A DNA stretch of 45,901 bases from Actinomycetes bacterium (GTDB taxonomy: Bacteria > Actinomycetota > Acidimicrobiia > Acidimicrobiales > JABEUL01). The stretch is from positions 1-45,901 of the forward strand of contig JAJZNL010000039.1 in NCBI GenBank assembly GCA_021852345.1, in the 5' to 3' direction. Position numbers and translations under genes: made by a program. Numbering within the stretch: position 1 is the first letter of the stretch; every line of letters begins with the position of its first letter. Below are positions 33,466 to 42,757 of this stretch, in pieces. The notes under the pieces were generated by a model that was given only the letters and a program-made list of their open reading frames with translations, was not told the DNA's origin and searched no databases.

Positions 33466-34421
33466 TTAGCGTGCTCACCGGCGGCGGCGGCGGCGCTAAA
33501 TTTATTCAAGGGTTGGTTGCGTGCTTTAAAGATCCCGAAAGCGTTGCCGCTATTGTAAACACTGGAGATGATTTAGACCTTCACGGACTTCGTATCAGTC
33601 CTGATATAGACAGCGTGACTTATTATCTTGCCGACAAGATTAACTTCAAAACCGGTTGGGGAATCGCCGACGAGACTTTTTTTGCGATGGGGGCTCTAGA
33701 AGCTCTGGGGGGAGAAAGTTGGTTTAGTCTCGGAGACAAAGACTTGGGTACGCATCTATACCGTACGCAGCGGTTACTTCAAGGAGCTACCTTATCTCAA
33801 GTAACGAATGAAATTGCGCACAGACTTGGGATAACAGCCAAGATATTGCCAATGACTGACAATGCTGTGTCGACTATGTTGAAAGTGGATCTTGATTCAT
33901 TTGAACACATCGGTTTAACTGGCAGCGAGATCGGTTTTCAGCATTATTTTGTTAAATATCGATGTATGCCTAAAGTTCTGTCAATACGTTTTTTAAATGC
34001 CGATACCGCTCAAGCATCCGAAGCGGTGTTGCGCTCAATAGAAGAGTCGGAACTAATCATATTGGGTCCGTCCAACCCTTTCCTTTCGTTGGATCCTATT
34101 TTGTCTATAGCTGCAATAAAAGATTTGATCCAAGAAAATAAGCATAAAGTTTTGGCAATTTCTCCCATAGTGGGCGGAAAGGCTTTGAAAGGACCGTTGT
34201 CAAAATTACTTTTGGAGCTGGGTAAGAAATCCGATGTGCTATCGGTGGCAGAGTACCTAAAAGATTTAGCTTCATATTTAGTTATAGACGAAGCTGATGT
34301 AAGCCATTCGGATCTTATAGCATCGATGGGATATGATTTGTTGGTGACAAATACAGTCATGAAAAATAAAGATGATGCAATGCAGTTGGCACAATTTATA
34401 TTGGACAGAGTTTTTAAATGA
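33462..34421 (+). CDS. cofD: CofD/FbiA 2-phospholactate (phosphoenolpyruvate) transferase, F420 synthesis
   Basis: A 319-residue enzyme that joins the lactyl- or enolpyruvyl-phosphate group to Fo, making F420-0 or its dehydro form. TGGGGGAKFIQGL (6-18), NTGDDLDLHGLRISPD (about 33-48), GWGIADETF (about 64-72) and the late GPSNPFLSLDPILSI are hallmark segments. It overlaps the upstream epimerase stop and the downstream cofE start by four bases each (ATGA). Actinobacterial homologues (FbiA) use phosphoenolpyruvate-derived substrate. Fo synthase and CofC/FbiD are not in the window. Confidence 0.95.
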   Translation: MISVLTGGGGGAKFIQGLVACFKDPESVAAIVNTGDDLDLHGLRISPDIDSVTYYLADKINFKTGWGIADETFFAMGALEALGGESWFSLGDKDLGTHLYRTQRLLQGATLSQVTNEIAHRLGITAKILPMTDNAVSTMLKVDLDSFEHIGLTGSEIGFQHYFVKYRCMPKVLSIRFLNADTAQASEAVLRSIEESELIILGPSNPFLSLDPILSIAAIKDLIQENKHKVLAISPIVGGKALKGPLSKLLLELGKKSDVLSVAEYLKDLASYLVIDEADVSHSDLIASMGYDLLVTNTVMKNKDDAMQLAQFILDRVFK

Positions 34422-35128
34422 CAGATGACGGACTTAGAATTATTCCCGTAAGGGGCATTAAAGAGGTTAGCCAAGGCGATGAGATAGCCGACTTGATTCT
34501 AGAGCGTGCAGAACTGCACCACAACGATATTGTGGTCGTTACTCAAAAAATCGTCTCAAAGGCAGAGGGAATGTTGGTTAAGCTAGATCCCAAAGACCCA
34601 ATTGCTCACAAAAAAGCCGTGGTTTTGAGCGAGTCAAAAAGAGTTGTTCGGCAGAGGGGAGACCTGATTATTTCAGAGACCCGTCACGGATTTATTTGCG
34701 CCAATGCTGGAGTGGATCTGTCTAACGTTCAAGATGGGTATCTAGCAAAATTACCGATTGATTCAGATAAATCGGCTTATCGCATAAAGAAAAAAATTGA
34801 AAACAAGACTGGTGTTAAAGTTGCGGTTGTTGTAACGGATACGTTCGGGCGGCCTTGGCGGAACGGACTTACCGATGTTGCCATTGGCGTGGCTGGAATA
34901 GTTCCGATCTTGGATCTTAAAGGAACAAAGGATTCTGTAGGCAGGGATTTGGTCGTAACTGAGGTATGCATAGTCGATGAATTGGCCTCGGCAGCAGAGC
35001 TGGTAATGCATAAGTCGGATGCGGTTCCTGTTGCTATTGTTCGCGGTATAGATGAGTCTTGGTTTACAGACGACGCTGTGGGAATTTCTTCAGTGGTAAG
35101 GCATTTCAGTCAAGATCTTTTTAGGTAA
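34418..35128 (+). CDS. cofE: CofE/FbiB-type F420-0:L-glutamate ligase (no FbiB C-domain)
   Basis: A 236-residue GTP-dependent ligase that adds glutamates to F420-0. Signatures: IPVRGIKEVSQGDEIADLI, VVTQKIVSKAEG (about 41-52), ETRHGFICANAGVDLSNV (about 88-105), DTFGRPWRNGLTDVAIGVAG (about 141-160) and DELASAAELVMHKSDAVPVA. The length corresponds to CofE alone; mycobacterial FbiB carries an extra ~200-residue nitroreductase domain that reduces dehydro-F420-0. That domain is absent, so if the dehydro route is used here a separate reductase is needed. Last gene of the block, converging on a glycosyltransferase after 113 bases. Confidence 0.95.
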   Translation: MTDDGLRIIPVRGIKEVSQGDEIADLILERAELHHNDIVVVTQKIVSKAEGMLVKLDPKDPIAHKKAVVLSESKRVVRQRGDLIISETRHGFICANAGVDLSNVQDGYLAKLPIDSDKSAYRIKKKIENKTGVKVAVVVTDTFGRPWRNGLTDVAIGVAGIVPILDLKGTKDSVGRDLVVTEVCIVDELASAAELVMHKSDAVPVAIVRGIDESWFTDDAVGISSVVRHFSQDLFR

Positions 35129-35241
35129 TGTCTAATCTTGGCGGTTATGTAGCAATCTAAAACTTTGTGATCGCTCATTGATCATGTTTAACTCAATTTC
35201 CGCTACCCATGAAATCAAATCAGATCGCAATTTAGAATCAA

Positions 35242-37410
35242 TTATTTTAATTTTCTTAAGAGTTTTTTTAATGCTATTAATTTGCAGGCTATGGCCGGAA
35301 ATTTAGTTTGGATAAATCCAGCCAGATATCTTTCATTTATACGGAAAAGATCCCGTGCATTCTGTGGTCGTTTATCATCTTGCGGGAACGTCTCGTGGAT
35401 CGGTTGAATGGGTGAATTTGGTTCAGCCGTTTCTACCACGAGTAAAGAACTCTCCAAATATTTAAGGCTAGATAAATTTTGCAATAAATAGCTCATTTGA
35501 TCTAAAAATACATGGCTAGCATCGGTCCAATTAAACAGATGGGTAGTATCAGTATCTACTGATTCCCGTAATTCTGGAGGAAAATCTGATTTTTTTTGAA
35601 TTTGCAGTTTTTCAATTGAGTTTAAAAGCGATTCGTCGCTTTCGGCTTCAAATAACAAGTTGGAATATTGTGACAACTTTAGACTTGCAAGAATTTCGTC
35701 CGTAAGTTTTGATCTAACAAAAATTACAGGTTTGCCTGCGGCCAAAGCTTCTATGATTGGGAATCCAAATCCTTCAAAGACTGATGGAAAAATCACTATG
35801 TCGGCCTGTTCGTAGTACGCGTCAATCAATTCACGGGGCTCAATTCCGCTGTTTAATGCAATTACGTCCTTTGATCCGTTATATCCCAATGATACGATAT
35901 TTGCATCAGCAAAACTGTCATAAATTAAATCCGTAATGTAGGTGACTCTTTTGTGTTCGAAATGGTTTCCGACTACAAATAGAGTAGCTTTCTCCGGGAG
36001 ACATTGTTGTTTGTTTGGTTCACTGGGCGATTCGCCGATGAGATAATCCGTTGGATCAATTGAACCCCAGCAAAAGAAATCATTTTCTTTGAACTTTCTG
36101 TTGAATCTCCTGTCAAATTCGTACATTCCGTTTTGAGATAAGAAACAAAGTGAATGAGCATATTCAGCAATAAATTTCCAATAGAAGTGTAACTCTGGCG
36201 TATCGTTAAGAAGGTAGTTGCAATCCAAAGCGATTGAGTCCAAAAAATAATAGACATTTATTGGGGCCAAGCAATAGTTTAGATAAGTCGTGTCGTAAGA
36301 AAATGGTTGACTTAATAAAATTCTAATCGTAAAGTATTGATCAATTTCATTCACATCAAAGAAGATATCCAAACCCTCAAGTAGTGGCTTTAGGTTAAAG
36401 GCTTCGTAGGCCATAATCGATATCAAAACATTAAGTTTAAACTGGTCGGTTATTTTATTTGTCTCTACTAGGGTTTTTAGCAATTCGATATCAAGCTTTG
36501 AAGTTCCATTTGGAACGTTGGTTAGATTGCTTAAATCCAGCAGTATTGATGGCTGACCCGAGGGCTTACTCGCAGCTATTAAGTTTGTGTATCGATTCAT
36601 CGGCAACATTGAATATGTTTTAAGAGATGATCTTAACGATGGGTTGATGTCTTCCGATGAGGAATTTAGCAGTGTCACGCTGTCCGGCAAAGAGTTAACT
36701 GATGTCGATTTAAATGCTTCGGAGAAATTCGCAACTAGTGTCAAGTATCCAAGGTTATTACAGGCGGTGACAAAATTGTACCAGGACTTATCGGCTTGAA
36801 ATTGGGCTATAAAGGTAGAGGTTAATTGTAACATCGACGCAGATATGTATGTGTTAATGATTGGAGCAATCGGGATGATTGAATATCTGTTCAGCGAATT
36901 TAGTTGGCATTCGGCCATATCCTCTATTCGTAAGGTGAAACTTGGTCGACTAAATAAATTTTCTGGCCGAAGAATAGTTGTAGTGTAAGAACAAATTGAA
37001 ATTAAGTCTGTACGGGGAGCAATGAATCCGAATTTCTCATCCAATTCAGAAATTTCGATGATATCTTTTAAGAAATTAGAGCTGTAATCAAAGCAGTCAG
37101 ACAATACGCAGACGGAATTATTGGTTTTTGAACTTAAAGAAAGTATGTCAGAGATATTTGAGACTAAATCGGTTTTAGAATCCAAAAAAGCGGAGTTGAT
37201 TGCCGCATTTGCTAGATCAAAAGAATTCGTTTTGTCAAAGTGGTTGATATTATCCAAACTTAACTGAGTGTTGTTTGATAAAAGAAATATTTCGTTAATG
37301 GGCATTGTGATGTTGTCAAAAAAGCCCGAGGCAGTGAAAAAAGCTTCTAATTCAAAGTTTTTAAATTCGGTTATTATCAGAACTATGTTAAGACCGTTTG
37401 GTGACACCAT
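35242..37410 (-). CDS. Large GT4-type glycosyltransferase
   Basis: About 720 residues. The last third is a GT-B glycosyltransferase domain: TLFVVGNHFEHKRVTYITDL, then DIVIFPSVFEGFGFPIIEALAAGKPVI-type sequence with the EGFGFPIIE (E-x7-E) motif of family 4. The first ~450 residues are not recognised; they contain repeated Asn/Ser-rich loops and may be an acceptor-binding or second Rossmann part. The frame extends to a TTG at 37452, but ATG 37410 or GTG 37407 is a better start because TTTGGAG lies just upstream (five bases before the GTG). It probably acts on a surface glycan with the neighbouring genes. Unusually AT-rich codon use is not evident against neighbours. Confidence 0.8.
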   Translation of the reverse strand: MVSPNGLNIVLIITEFKNFELEAFFTASGFFDNITMPINEIFLLSNNTQLSLDNINHFDKTNSFDLANAAINSAFLDSKTDLVSNISDILSLSSKTNNSVCVLSDCFDYSSNFLKDIIEISELDEKFGFIAPRTDLISICSYTTTILRPENLFSRPSFTLRIEDMAECQLNSLNRYSIIPIAPIINTYISASMLQLTSTFIAQFQADKSWYNFVTACNNLGYLTLVANFSEAFKSTSVNSLPDSVTLLNSSSEDINPSLRSSLKTYSMLPMNRYTNLIAASKPSGQPSILLDLSNLTNVPNGTSKLDIELLKTLVETNKITDQFKLNVLISIMAYEAFNLKPLLEGLDIFFDVNEIDQYFTIRILLSQPFSYDTTYLNYCLAPINVYYFLDSIALDCNYLLNDTPELHFYWKFIAEYAHSLCFLSQNGMYEFDRRFNRKFKENDFFCWGSIDPTDYLIGESPSEPNKQQCLPEKATLFVVGNHFEHKRVTYITDLIYDSFADANIVSLGYNGSKDVIALNSGIEPRELIDAYYEQADIVIFPSVFEGFGFPIIEALAAGKPVIFVRSKLTDEILASLKLSQYSNLLFEAESDESLLNSIEKLQIQKKSDFPPELRESVDTDTTHLFNWTDASHVFLDQMSYLLQNLSSLKYLESSLLVVETAEPNSPIQPIHETFPQDDKRPQNARDLFRINERYLAGFIQTKFPAIACKLIALKKLLRKLK

Positions 37411-38236
37411 TACTCCAAAAATAAAGCACCTATCAATTGTAACAAAATGCAATTAGTTTAAACCTACTTTTGCTTTGCACCGGCATTAGCGGTCATATCG
37501 GTACTGCTATTGGGTTTGTGAAATTATTCGTTCTTAAATTTTTTGGCAAACAGATCTGTCCCCGGCAAATCTGATGTGAGTTTGTTCCACTAAAAGTTTA
37601 AGGCACCAAATGAACCAATAATCCACTCTATTTAGCTAAGTTAGCATTAAGTTAAATCTTGGATTTGATCATTTTAAATTTGTGCAACCGAATTTGAATT
37701 TGGTAGATAGTTGTATTACGCTGGGCGAACTGAACTCACAAATTGGTCGGTAGGATTGGAAATTTTAAGTGAGCATTATGCGAATTATGCATAACGCTCA
37801 CTAACTTGGGCAAATATAACGGTAGGTTAATGGAGTTAAATATTTTGGGCAAATATGTTGCTTTGGGTGCTTCAGTGCAATATATTGGAGTCGCATATCG
37901 GTACTGGCTATAAGGATGTAGATGGTTGAATGCCTTAAGGTTGTTCCGTCATATCTTGAGCAATTTTGAATTAGCTAAAAGTGGACTGATATCGCATAAT
38001 ACCTGTAGGTTGATAACTGAATACGGTCACTTTCAAAATGCTACGAAAAATACTTATCGTAACGGAAAAAAGTTTTCATTCGGCAATTAATGCCCATCAG
38101 TCAATATAATTTAGTAAAGTTCACGAGTTAAAGCGCTTTCGACTAAAATACTACTTTAAACTATTGCGCATTTGACGACTCTGTTTTCTTGGGCGAGGTT
38201 TGATCTTTTTGGTTGTCTCACTGCGTTTAATTAGAC
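37411..38236. other. Long divergent intergenic region
   Basis: More than 780 bases without a supported gene, the longest gap in the window. It contains a 13-bp stem (37769-37801) and GGGCAAATAT twice, near 37806 and 37850. TTTAAT (38226-38231) is near the start of the next gene. It separates two oppositely directed glycan genes and may hold both promoters or the remains of a gene. Confidence 0.45.
37769..37801. repeat. 13-bp inverted repeat hairpin
   Basis: Left arm 37769-37781 (GTGAGCATTATGC) and right arm 37789-37801 (GCATAACGCTCAC) pair over 13 positions with one mismatch, around loop GAATTAT. No T run follows on either strand and no gene ends here, so it is not an obvious terminator. Confidence 0.75.
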
Positions 38237-40129
38237 ATGCATAAATCCGTTGTTAAGTCATCAACTTTAAAAAACATAATCTTAGATGCCGTTGTCGTAC
38301 TTTCTTTTGCGGCGGTAGGTATTTGGGCTTTTTTCCCTGTGATAGTTCATGGTATGAACAATACTCTTCAATTGGGATCAAATGGGGACTCGGCTCTTCA
38401 AGTTTGGTTTTTGGCAGCCCCATTTGAATTGTTGTTAAAGGGGCACAATCCTTTTATTACTAACTATATTAATTATCCTCATGGTGCCGACTTGCTTCAA
38501 AATACTTCGATGCCAGCATTAGGTTTATTGTTGTTTCCGATTTTAAAGTTGTGGGGGCCAATTGCTGAAATAAACGTTGGATATATCATGGCGATTTCAT
38601 TAAACGGAATCGCAATGTATTTTGTACTTAAAGCAATTTTGAAAAAGCGACTTCCAGCTTACGTTGGCGGACTATTATTTTCAATTAATCCTTATTCCGT
38701 AGGGCAAGCCCAGGGACATTTGAATTTAATGTTTCTTCCGATTTTCCCGGTGTTGATATATCTTATCTATGCGTTCATAAAAGATGAGCACAGAAACTTT
38801 CGAACTGTTGCAATATTTGCCGTATTATTTAGTATCCAATATTATATTTCGTCTGAGTTACTTGTTGATTTTGTGTTTGTATTGGGAGTGACCTTATTGG
38901 TTTTGATTCTTTGCAATCTTAAGTTCGTCAAGTTGAATTTAAAGCCAATTTTAAGCGCAATCTGTGTGGCCGTCATCATAGTATTTGTTTTAGTGCTTCC
39001 CGGTGTTGCACTTGGTTATGAGAGTAGTCTGAGTTATTCAGGGCCGCCGCAGCCGGCAGAAGTTTTACACAATATGTCATATGACGTATTGACACCGATT
39101 CTACCTAATGCGAATCAGTTAGTAAATTTTGGACATGCAGCTAAGGGCAGCAATCTTGTTTACACAACATACCAAAATAAGAAATATTATTCTTCAAGTG
39201 AAAATGGAGGCTATATCGGTATTTTCTTGATACTGGTAGTTCTAATTGCTTTATTTTCTAGAAACTTTAAGTCTTTTAAAAGATATGTTGCTTTGTTCGG
39301 TATTTTGGCTTTTGCCATATCGTTAGGACCATATTTGAAAATTAACGGCCACACAACTTCAATACCGTTGTTGTATTATCTTTTAGCTAAACTGCCGTTT
39401 ATGGGTTACGGGCTTCCTACGCGATATGCCTTATGTTTTTGGATGAGCTGTGCATTTTTAATTTCATTATATGTTTATGATTTGCAGGAAATTCATTGGA
39501 CGAAGTATTCGTCGTTGGTGCATAAAAAATTTCGTTTAATTAAATTATCTGAGATTCTGGGAATGGTTGTTTTGGTCCTGATGGCATTTGTGTTGTTGTT
39601 ACCAAACTGGCCTCATTCGCTGGAAAAATCGACTCTTCCGATGACACCTTTTAGAGATATGACTGTATTTGACGGAAGCCCGGCAATTACGTATCCTTTA
39701 GCCTTGGGATATAATAATGAGGGCATGTTGTTCCAGGTAGCTTCGGATATGTCCTTTAAATTAGTCGGAGGATATTTAATTGTTAGATCACCAAACGGTA
39801 CGGCTACGTTTCAAACCGGGACTCCAACCATAGATGCTTTGACAACAGGTTGTCTTAACTTCGGGTCAATAAGACAGACGTTGAAAGATGACCCGTCTTT
39901 TGCATCCAGAATCACTGCTTTACCTAAGCCCACAAGTCGCGCGGTTATTGATAAAATAGGCGGCGAACTTCTATCGGACTCAATGAAAAATAACAGGATT
40001 GATTTTGCAATTATTGATCTTAATTTTATTCATGCCGACTGTGGCGTTAGACTTTTTGAAAACGCGGGATTCATACCGTTTAAAAAGACTCAAAACTATC
40101 TATTCTTAAAATTTAACCAAAGGTCTTAG
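38237..40129 (+). CDS. Polytopic membrane protein, GT-C glycosyltransferase-like
   Basis: A 630-residue integral membrane protein with about ten or eleven spans up to residue ~465 and a soluble C-terminal domain (about 470-630). The first external loop has SNGDSALQVWFLAAPFELL, then HNPFITNYINYPHGADLLQNTS, a pattern typical of GT-C type transferases that use polyprenyl-phosphate sugars (acidic residue in the first loop, NPF-x-T and a YPxG motif). No formal family name is claimed. It is flanked by two large cytosolic glycosyltransferases transcribed the other way, and probably builds or modifies an external glycan. A possible -10 lies five bases before the ATG. Confidence 0.7.
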   Translation: MHKSVVKSSTLKNIILDAVVVLSFAAVGIWAFFPVIVHGMNNTLQLGSNGDSALQVWFLAAPFELLLKGHNPFITNYINYPHGADLLQNTSMPALGLLLFPILKLWGPIAEINVGYIMAISLNGIAMYFVLKAILKKRLPAYVGGLLFSINPYSVGQAQGHLNLMFLPIFPVLIYLIYAFIKDEHRNFRTVAIFAVLFSIQYYISSELLVDFVFVLGVTLLVLILCNLKFVKLNLKPILSAICVAVIIVFVLVLPGVALGYESSLSYSGPPQPAEVLHNMSYDVLTPILPNANQLVNFGHAAKGSNLVYTTYQNKKYYSSSENGGYIGIFLILVVLIALFSRNFKSFKRYVALFGILAFAISLGPYLKINGHTTSIPLLYYLLAKLPFMGYGLPTRYALCFWMSCAFLISLYVYDLQEIHWTKYSSLVHKKFRLIKLSEILGMVVLVLMAFVLLLPNWPHSLEKSTLPMTPFRDMTVFDGSPAITYPLALGYNNEGMLFQVASDMSFKLVGGYLIVRSPNGTATFQTGTPTIDALTTGCLNFGSIRQTLKDDPSFASRITALPKPTSRAVIDKIGGELLSDSMKNNRIDFAIIDLNFIHADCGVRLFENAGFIPFKKTQNYLFLKFNQRS

Positions 40130-40168
40130 GGCAAATCACCCGTCGTTATCACGAATTTAGTATTTGCT

Positions 40169-42757
40169 TTAATCGGCAATGATTCGGTCTTTTAAAAAAT
40201 CCACTTTGGACTCTACGGAGTTGAAGGTCAATATATCCTTTTGGCCTTTTTCTGATTTTTGTTTAACGACTGTTGACATCGTATTAACTTCACGCATTAT
40301 ATCTATGGCATCATCAATTATCGGATCGGCCCAACTTCCGCATCCATTGTACGGTACGGCAGAATCCGGTATTAAAACTTTTTTAAATGGAATCAAAAAA
40401 CTGTTGTCTTCGTTCATAAAGTCTAAGTTACCTGAATAGCCTGTCGCTATAGTTGGTTTCCCCAAAACCATAGACTCGGCCATCGTTAGGCCAAACCCTT
40501 CGGCGCGATGCATGGAAATATATGCGTCTGAATCATTTATGATGCCGTCCAGTTGCGCTTCGTTAAAATATTGATCAATTAAAATAATGTCTTTACGCTG
40601 AAGTATTTTTTCAAAAACAGGCCCCGACTTATCTTTGACGAAGCTGCTGTTTACTGATTTAAGAACTAAAATAGTGTCCTCGTCATCTTTAAATGCTTTC
40701 GCGTAGGCTTCAATTAATCCGAGAGGGTTTTTTCGTTCTAATACGGATAAGAAATCAAAACAGAATAAAAATACAAATTTGTCCTTAGGTATATTAAACA
40801 TTTCGCGTGAAAATGAATCATCCAATTTGGGAACTTGTATAGGCAAACTAAATGCGTAAACTTCTTTGTCGGTCGATTGTTGTATTGCGTCTCTGGCAAA
40901 GTTGCTGCAAGCCCAAATTTCATCGACCACATCAAAGTTTTTGGCCAAGTGTTTGGGCAAAGTTTCAACTTCCCAAGCGCTAAGGGCTATGGACTTGTGG
41001 TTAACAAAACATGACTCGCCTAATGCCTCCCGGTAGTTGTTTAGAATATCAGCGTTAAAAACCAGAATATTGGTCTTGTGGTTGGAAATGTTTTGACCCC
41101 AGTCAGATAATTTGACAGATTTTCTAAAAATTGTTGATTTGCTGTCAAAAACACTGTAATCCAATCCGGATAGTTTGATTACTTCAAGCAGATTTCTAGC
41201 TTCTTCACCAGTACTTGATTCAGAGGTGAGGAAACCAATGAGATTTATGCCGGATTGCTTAACTGGAGTTTCCTCCCAAAAGCTTTTCGTAAGAGACACA
41301 TGTTTATTTTGTAACTTATCGTAGCTAAAGAAGTGGGATTTAATGCTTGTGCCTATGGAAAGCTCTTCTGGAACTTCTTCTTTTACGCCACTTATTTTAA
41401 CCCATTTGAGAAAATTTATGCGATCTAATTGGCATGGACTCCTAAATGCGGACTGTAAGTCCGGTCTCGATTTCCATAATGCGCCTTGATAGATGGTTGG
41501 CATTAAGTCATCGTAATCCCGATTCTCCAATTCAGCGGGTTCGTTAATTACGGTTGGTTGCGGTGTTACGCTGTGCTTAATCTTAACGGCAATGCTTATA
41601 AGATACCTTAGTAATCGAGTTATAGTTAACCGTTGAGGTTGAGATACAATTTCGATAGGTTCTATTTCGTCAGTGTCAACTGGGACTGGGGCAGGAGAGA
41701 TGTACCCAAAGATAGGGGCAGGAGAATTTAACCATTGAATAAATTTGCTATCAGATTCGTCGAATGGATTTGGTGGTTCTTCAAAGTGTTTTTCGGGATC
41801 TTCGCTTGCCATTAAATATTCGCGATAGATTCGCCTTATCGGTGTTGATAATTTGATGCCCGAAGGTGTTGTATCGTAGACATAGGACGTTTTTGAAAAT
41901 TCAATAAATCCTGAATCTATTAGGAGCTTGGCATAATTTTGGCAGAGTTCATTGAGGGGTGGATTTTTAATTACTGGTTTTTTTGGCTTTAAGGTCTGAT
42001 ACTTACTTAAGATATATGGCTTTAGGGCATTGAATCCACTAAAATGAAAGAATTTAAGTGGACATTCATCAACATAGAATTTACCGTCTCGCAAATTTAA
42101 ATCCCTCTGATTTATGTTCCAGTATGCGACGTTATAACCAGTATCGTGAGAAATATGAGTGTCATACATTCCCGGGACGAAATCTACCCATATTTGATCT
42201 ACGAACAGACCATTTTCAATATCGCTTATACAGTGACGCTTCAGTCTATCTTTCCAAAAATTTAGAAAATCTAATCTGTTGGCTGGTATCCCGATAAAGC
42301 CTAGGTTGTATATTCCTGATATCAGAAAATCATATTCACCGGGTTGTTTTTCATCAATTGACATCGGATGGGTGATGTGCGGGGTTAAAAAAAGCTTGCC
42401 GGAGTTTACGATATCGAAAATTTCGGTTAAGGGTTCGAATATTTGAATATCAGGATCAAAATACAATACCGAAGAATATCGTTGTTGAATTAAGTATTCG
42501 GCGACAAAGGGTTTGATCGCAGTTGCAAATTCCATAACATTGTATATCGTTCTCATTCTCGATATTTCTTTGGAATCAATTTCTAAGTCATACCAACGTA
42601 TGATGGAATAAACGTTCTCCAAATCTTTGAGTGCGCAATCATCGTCATCGAGGACAAAGATATAAAAATCTTCACCGTGATTTGCCCTAAAGGTTTTTGC
42701 CAGGACAGTTGCCATTGATAGATAATTTTTAGCAACTATGGTAAATGCTGAATTCAA
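40169..42757 (-). CDS. Two-domain glycosyltransferase (GT-A N-domain + GT4 C-domain)
   Basis: An 862-residue protein with two transferase-like modules. Residues 1-250 form a GT8-like GT-A fold: FTIVAKNYLSMATVLAKTF at the start, the metal-binding DPD at 101-103 (LYFDPDIQIF), NLGFIGI, DQIWVDFVPG, GYNVAYWN and HFSG at 238-241. A linker of ~240 residues follows. Residues ~490-862 are a GT-B family-4 domain with GINLIGFLTSESSTGEEAR, the AWEVETLPK segment, and EGFGLTMAESMVLGKPTIA with the E-x7-E motif. Such fusions could add two sugars in turn. The gene converges with the GT-C-like gene and is upstream of a secreted beta-helix protein gene on the same strand. Confidence 0.85.
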   Translation of the reverse strand: MNSAFTIVAKNYLSMATVLAKTFRANHGEDFYIFVLDDDDCALKDLENVYSIIRWYDLEIDSKEISRMRTIYNVMEFATAIKPFVAEYLIQQRYSSVLYFDPDIQIFEPLTEIFDIVNSGKLFLTPHITHPMSIDEKQPGEYDFLISGIYNLGFIGIPANRLDFLNFWKDRLKRHCISDIENGLFVDQIWVDFVPGMYDTHISHDTGYNVAYWNINQRDLNLRDGKFYVDECPLKFFHFSGFNALKPYILSKYQTLKPKKPVIKNPPLNELCQNYAKLLIDSGFIEFSKTSYVYDTTPSGIKLSTPIRRIYREYLMASEDPEKHFEEPPNPFDESDSKFIQWLNSPAPIFGYISPAPVPVDTDEIEPIEIVSQPQRLTITRLLRYLISIAVKIKHSVTPQPTVINEPAELENRDYDDLMPTIYQGALWKSRPDLQSAFRSPCQLDRINFLKWVKISGVKEEVPEELSIGTSIKSHFFSYDKLQNKHVSLTKSFWEETPVKQSGINLIGFLTSESSTGEEARNLLEVIKLSGLDYSVFDSKSTIFRKSVKLSDWGQNISNHKTNILVFNADILNNYREALGESCFVNHKSIALSAWEVETLPKHLAKNFDVVDEIWACSNFARDAIQQSTDKEVYAFSLPIQVPKLDDSFSREMFNIPKDKFVFLFCFDFLSVLERKNPLGLIEAYAKAFKDDEDTILVLKSVNSSFVKDKSGPVFEKILQRKDIILIDQYFNEAQLDGIINDSDAYISMHRAEGFGLTMAESMVLGKPTIATGYSGNLDFMNEDNSFLIPFKKVLIPDSAVPYNGCGSWADPIIDDAIDIMREVNTMSTVVKQKSEKGQKDILTFNSVESKVDFLKDRIIAD

